Below, piece by piece: positions 59,401 to 64,000 of a DNA stretch of 64,000 nucleotides; positions within the stretch are counted from its first letter, which is position 1; each line of letters begins with the position of its first letter. Below the pieces are notes generated by a model. That model did not search any database and was not told the DNA's origin. It worked only from the letters and a program-made list of their open reading frames with translations. The DNA is from Cafeteria roenbergensis (lineage: Eukaryota > Sar > Bigyra > Bicosoecida > Cafeteriaceae), in the NCBI GenBank assembly GCA_008330645.1, contig VLTN01000029.1:248001-312000 (forward strand), written 5' to 3'. The position numbers and the translations under genes were made by a program.

Positions 59401-61538
59401 TGGCCGAGCTGCCGACCGCCTGGGGATGTCCGCCTGCAACCGCGGGGTTCACCGCCACCGCAGCGGTGGTCGTGCTGGCAGCGGGCCGGGTCTGGGACGC
59501 GCTCCCAAAGCCTGCCTCGGAGCCTTCCCTCGCCAGGCCGACCCCCTTAGCGTCGCGGCCAGACATGTGCGAAGTAGCCCTCTGCCAGCCCTTGCCCCTG
59601 GAGCGCTGGCGAAGCCCGCCACGGTGCGGTCCAGCGGCGCCGCCGGCCCCTGCAAAGCCGGGGTTGGGGCTCCCCGTGCTGACTTCGCTCTTGCCGCCGC
59701 CGGCACTGCTGTCGCCCCAACTGGCCATCTTGGCGGCAGGGGCGGCTGCAGCCGCGTTCCTTGCCAGAATTCGCTGCCGTGCATCGGCCACCCGCGCGGC
59801 AATGTCGGTGGCCTCGGCGTGGGCCTGGTCTGCCCGCTCGGCAGCGAGCGCCGCAGACACACCAGCTCCAAGAACGACCTCCAGCGACCGCCGCGCCGCC
59901 AAGTACACTCCTGCAACCGCTGCTCGTACCTGTGGCGGCGCGGGCATGCCCAGCGCATCCACAGCCGAGAAGAGCCGTCCGTCGATCGTCAGTCCCCGCC
60001 CCCCCGGCGCCACGACAGCACTGCCACCGGCCTCACCGGTGCGTGGGCGACGCATGCCGGCAGCAGGCCCCACGCCCAGAGCCCGCCCAGCCCAGGCGCA
60101 GCAGCCGCACCAGTCGCACGGGCACAGAGGCTGCACCGGGTACCCGCCTCCGCCCCCGCCCGCTGCGATGGCTCCGCCGTCCCCTGTGCCCGACCTCGAG
60201 GCGCGCAGCCCCGCGCCATCGCTTGCCACCACGGGCTTGATCAGACCGCGCGGGCCCCTCATGGCGCCGAGGGCCCGCTCGCGCTGCCGCCAGGCCGCAT
60301 CCCAGTCGAAGGCCGCGGCGGCGCCGTCCCCCCTCGCGGCCGCCGTCGTCGAGTCCTCCCACACGGCCTCGCTCCCCTCGCGCCCGCCAGCCGCCCCGCC
60401 GCCTGCTCCATTGGCCCCCGTCTGCCTGCAGCGGCCCAGCAGGCCGCAGGTCAGAACGCAAACAAGGGCCGAAACCGCCCCAATGAGCCACCCGCAAGCG
60501 GCCCGGCTGCCGGCGACGCCTGCCGCCCGCGTTCCCGCGCCAAGTGACAACACCCCAGCATCCACCAGAGCGCGAAACCGCACTGCCTTCGGCCCCACGT
60601 GGCGGCCGTGGCCCTCGTGGTCGCTGCCCGTGGCGGCGCCGTCGTCTGCGCCTGCAAGCCGGTAGGAGATTCCGCCCGCCGGGACGAGCGCGGCCACGGC
60701 CGCTGCAGCGGGGTCTGCGTCCGGAAGGGGCGCTGCTGCGCTGCCTCCCGCCTCGTGTGCGGAACGGTCGCTGCTGTGGCTCTGCGCGCTGCCCACGGGC
60801 CTCGCGGCTGAGGCTGCGTGCGACAGTGCGCCGGCTGAGGCCGCGGCGCCGAGCGCGGCCAGCCACGGTGCGGTCGCCTTGTCCTGCAGGGCGGCCGACT
60901 CCGCTTTGGACGGCGCGAGCGCGGACGACCACCCGGCTGCCCCGCCCGCGACAGCCTTTGGGGCCCCGCTGCCTTGAGCATCGCTGGCGCCAGGCTCCCG
61001 GTGGCAGCAGATGCAGCAGACGGACCGCCTTGGCGCGCGAGAGCCGCTGCCGGTCGCGGCCGGGCGGGAGCCCTCGAGGGCCCCTGGTCCGTGCGCAGCG
61101 GCGGCTGCCGCTGCCCGAACGGCCCGCTTGCGCTCCCTCCGCCGACTCACTGCCTCCAGCAGCTCTGCTTCGCGCTGGCGAGCGGCAGCATGCCCCTTGG
61201 CCACTCGCGCTTGCCGAGCGGCAGCTGCCACCAGCGCGGCAGATTCCTGCGCGGCGCCAGGGCCGCAGCGGGCGCACAGGACCATCCACCAGCCCCCTGG
61301 GCAGCGCACAGCCCTTGGGCGGCAGCCGCACCCGAGCACACGGGCCCATCCGCACATCACCCACGTGAACGTGCGGCAAAACGCCCACGTCGCGCGGTCC
61401 AGCGACTCCGACACCCGAGCCCACGCTGACTCCTGTGACGCCCACACGAACGCGCTAGGCCCGGAGTAGACCGTGGCAGCAGACGACAGCAGCCTGCGCT
61501 GCACCCTGCGGGCCCCCTCGCCCCCGCCGCTGCCACCG

Positions 61539-61591
<53 letters not shown>

Positions 61592-64000
61592 TCCACCGCT
61601 GCCGCTGCCCCCCAAGCCTCGGGCGGCAGGGCCATCGCCGTCGCCTCCGCCGGTGCTCGCTCCCTCGTCCCCGCCTTGGGCACCGTCTCCCCCGCCCCTG
61701 CCTCTCGTCGCGGCCGCCTCGTCCTCAGCCACTTTGCCTGCTGCCTGCGGGCTCATGCAGCGCCTGAGAGCCGACGCAAGGAGGTGCACCGTCGCCCCGT
61801 CACCGTGGATGACCGCGTGGTGCAGGGGCGTGAGGCCAAGGCTGTCCGCAATGCGAGGGCTCGCGCCCGCTACAAGCAGCGCCTTGGCTGCGCCAAGCTT
61901 CCCGCGCGACACTGCGATGGACAGCGGCGTCAGGCCCTCCGCGTCCACGGCGTCCACGTCTGCCCCTGCCGCGATGATCGCCCGGACCGCGCTCTCGTGG
62001 CCGGCCCGCGCCGCCAGGTGCAGCGGCGTCTGCCACAGGAACGTGCGGCAGCTGATCCGCGGCTTGGGCACGATCGGGTCGCCGGTCGGCGCCCTTGCGC
62101 CTGGCTCTGCCAGCGCCATCACCTGCGCGATGCACGCGCTGTCTCCGTCGGCCGCGGCCCGCAGCAGCGCGCCGCGAAACAGCGCGCGGCGCGTGAGCAG
62201 CACCTGCATGGCCTCGAGGCGCGCGCGAGCTGCAACCGTGCTGCGCATTCCGGCCTCCGCCTTGGCGATGCGCCGGGCGACTGCCGCTCCGCCCTGGCTG
62301 CCTACTCCGCCGGCGTCAGCCCCGGCGCTACCCGCGCTTGACGCAGTCGACGCAGACCGGGACCTGCCGTTCAGGCCCGCCTCGGCGTCCGACTCCGACG
62401 CGGCCTCGACATCCTCCTCGCGGTCGTCTCGGTCGTCGGCGTCCGCCTCCGCGTCTGCCGGCCGGATGTCGTACCCAAGATAGACGATCGCCTTGACGAG
62501 CGACTCCGCGGCCGTGATGTTGGTGGCCCGGTCCGCGTCGCTCAGCAGGTCCCAGGGCCGAATGAGCGGCGACGTCGGAACCTCCACGCGCGTGAGCCCT
62601 CCGCCCGCAGAAGCGCTGCTCCTTTGAGCGCCAGGGCGCCGAGCGCCGCGCGGCGCGGCGCTGCGCCTCACAAAGCGAACGATCGGCCGCCCGTCCCCGA
62701 ACGTCACCCCGGCGCTGATCTGTGACTTGGCCCAGGTCTCGTGGTAGTTTCGCGCGAGCAAGGACACCAGCGCCGCAGTCGCCGCCGACAGCCGCACCCC
62801 TGCCAGCGGGAGCGCATCCGCTGCGAACGCGGCCGTGGGGTCGGCCGTCGCACTCTCGCTGCCGTGCGATGACGCCCTTGACGAGCTTCGCGCGCCCTCG
62901 GCGAGCAAGCGGGACGACGACTGGTTGTGCTGCCCCGGGGAGCCGCCTGCAGCAGCGCTGAGCGTCCCCCTGCTCCCCGCAGCAGCAGCGGTATGACCCC
63001 CCGCGGCGGCCGCCCCAGCGCCGGCCCTTCCAGAGGTCACGACGACGCCCTCGCGCTGCCCCGCTGCAGCGGGGCCGGCCCGCGCTGCAGCCTGCGCGCC
63101 CGGCCGGGCAGCGGCGGCCGCTTCCCCAGGAGCACCGGCGGTGCGGCCGCCGTCCAGGCCGGAGGCACTCGACGCCACGGAGCCGCCTGGGCTGCGCGTG
63201 CCCGCGCGCGCCTCCGGCTCCCTCGCGCCGCTCTGGCTCCTCGCGGCCACCGACCCCTCGCTGGGGCCGGCCGTCAGGTCCAGGTCGGGGACGTCATCAG
63301 GACCGCCCGCGCTGCCGGCAGCCGGCTGGGGCGCCGACGCCTGGTCGGCCAGGGACTGGCCGCCGGTCGTGGCAGGCCCGCCGCTGCTCGGCGCGGCGCC
63401 GTCGTCCCCGCCCGCAACCTGCGGGACGCTTGCAACGCTGTCCGGAGACGCCGGTGCTCCGGCCGGGGCGTGACCCGGCGACATGCCCGCCGCAGCTGCA
63501 CTGGAGACGCGTGCGCTCCGCAGGGCCGAGGGCGAGGTCCCCGCCCGCGCGGCATCGGCCTGGGCTCGCAACGCTGGGCCCAGCAGCGCGGCCATCGCCA
63601 TCACGTCCGCCGGCGTGGGCTCTGCTTTGCGCATCACTGCCGCTGCGACGGCCGCGTGGTCCACGGAGCCATCGGCAAGCGTCTCGTCGGGCGCGTCGTC
63701 GTCGGCGGAGGACTGAAAGAAGCCGGCCTGGTGCTGGGCGCTGGCAGGCGCCCTGCTCTTGGTCAGCGCGAGCCCGCCCGAGTGCGGCCCAGCAGCGCCG
63801 CGTCGCGGCTCGCCCCCGGTGGAAGCGGCGCCAGAGCTGGCCGAGCTGGCGGCGCCCCCAGAGGCGCTGGCCAGCGGCTCGGCACCGGGAAGCGGCTCCT
63901 TGCCTCCCGCGCCGCTCCGGTGCAGCACCCGCGCTGCCAGCTCCGACTCGCGGTCAACCTCGGGAGCGACCAGCTCGAAGCCCAGCGTGGCCACGAGACG
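50462..64000 (-). CDS. Ankyrin-repeat polycystin/TRPP-like channel, N-terminus off window
   Basis: Open from the right edge to a TGA at 50462, about 4,512 residues visible; the true start lies outside. Numbering from the edge, ankyrin repeats occupy about 590-755 (TPLHLAARAGHESAVRAII, LTPLSIAVSRGKLGAAKALL, LTPLHHAVIHGD). The channel lies at about 3,030-3,850. TM1 (LRLAVFSAILLGLASV) is followed by a long extracellular loop with several NST/NAT-type glycosylation sites and an RIEATLYNSTAGVFV block like the TLYN/VYN motif of PKD2. Then come TM2 (EVVIGIVAGLLLLSS), TM3, TM4, TM5, a pore loop (FSTVISSMLSLFQLSLGQVD, about 52560-52640) and TM6 (FVFVAVIFLLTVNLFIAV). The LGQVD filter corresponds to LGD in polycystin-2, so a cation channel is likely, but selectivity cannot be read off. 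Several Cys-rich islands flank the channel. Long coiled-coil and disordered stretches make up the rest. Confidence 0.85.
61531..61590. repeat. CCG microsatellite, poly-Gly after the ankyrin repeats
   Basis: About twenty CCG/CCA triplets, read as glycine on the coding minus strand, directly C-terminal to the ankyrin region of the channel protein. Confidence 0.9.

Noticed and set aside
1-64000. Actinobacterial or other bacterial origin, suggested by high G+C and giant ORFs
   Set aside because: ATG2, polycystin, DH-PH and PH-like families are eukaryotic, starts have Kozak context without ribosome-binding sites, and two GT-AG introns are likely.
1-64000. Transposons, viral or virus-like elements, CRISPR arrays, rRNA
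   Set aside because: No terminal repeats, transposase, reverse transcriptase, capsid or spacer-repeat pattern was seen. The tandem repeats found are coding microsatellites.

Overview
The window looks like nuclear DNA of a compact, intron-poor, strongly G+C-rich protist (I estimate above 70% G+C). Its gene families are eukaryotic: an ATG2 autophagy protein, a polycystin-type channel, a protein kinase and a Dbl-type RhoGEF. Codon third positions are G/C, start contexts are Kozak-like, and two probable GT-AG introns can be seen. The combination would fit a small heterotrophic flagellate, for example a bicosoecid stramenopile of the Cafeteria type. That placement is inference and was not checked.

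Four giant genes fill almost everything. (1) Positions 1-18342, minus strand: a protein of at least about 6,080 residues whose C-terminus lies beyond the left edge. It has an N-terminal RhoGEF DH-PH module, a second PH-like segment, a long alpha-solenoid of PPR-like repeats and a coiled-coil region. The frame has no stop in the window, so a search for closed ORFs misses it. (2) Positions 19001-37345, minus strand: about 6,040 residues, with a PH-like N-terminus (its first exon is separated by a 222-nt intron), long disordered stretches and a C-terminal protein kinase domain. (3) Positions 38686-50115, plus strand: an intronless, greatly enlarged ATG2 of 3,809 residues. (4) Positions 50462-64000, minus strand: a protein of more than 4,500 residues, cut by the right edge, combining ankyrin repeats, many cysteine-rich islands and a polycystin/TRPP-like channel.

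The gaps are short: 658 bp between genes 1 and 2 (same strand), about 1.3 kb between the divergent genes 2 and 3, and 346 bp between the convergent genes 3 and 4. The four genes do not form an obvious pathway. Signalling (RhoGEF, kinase), membrane lipid transfer (ATG2) and ion flux (channel) are simply neighbours.

The most unusual DNA-level signal is a short motif, GGCAGAGCC / GGCTCTGCC (core GGCAGAGC). By eye I count about 78 copies of the core on both strands, against 5-6 expected from base composition. It sits in different codon phases, is densest in the PPR and coiled-coil half of gene 1, and is absent from the conserved RhoGEF-PH region. No RNA genes, transposons, viral elements or CRISPR arrays were recognised.
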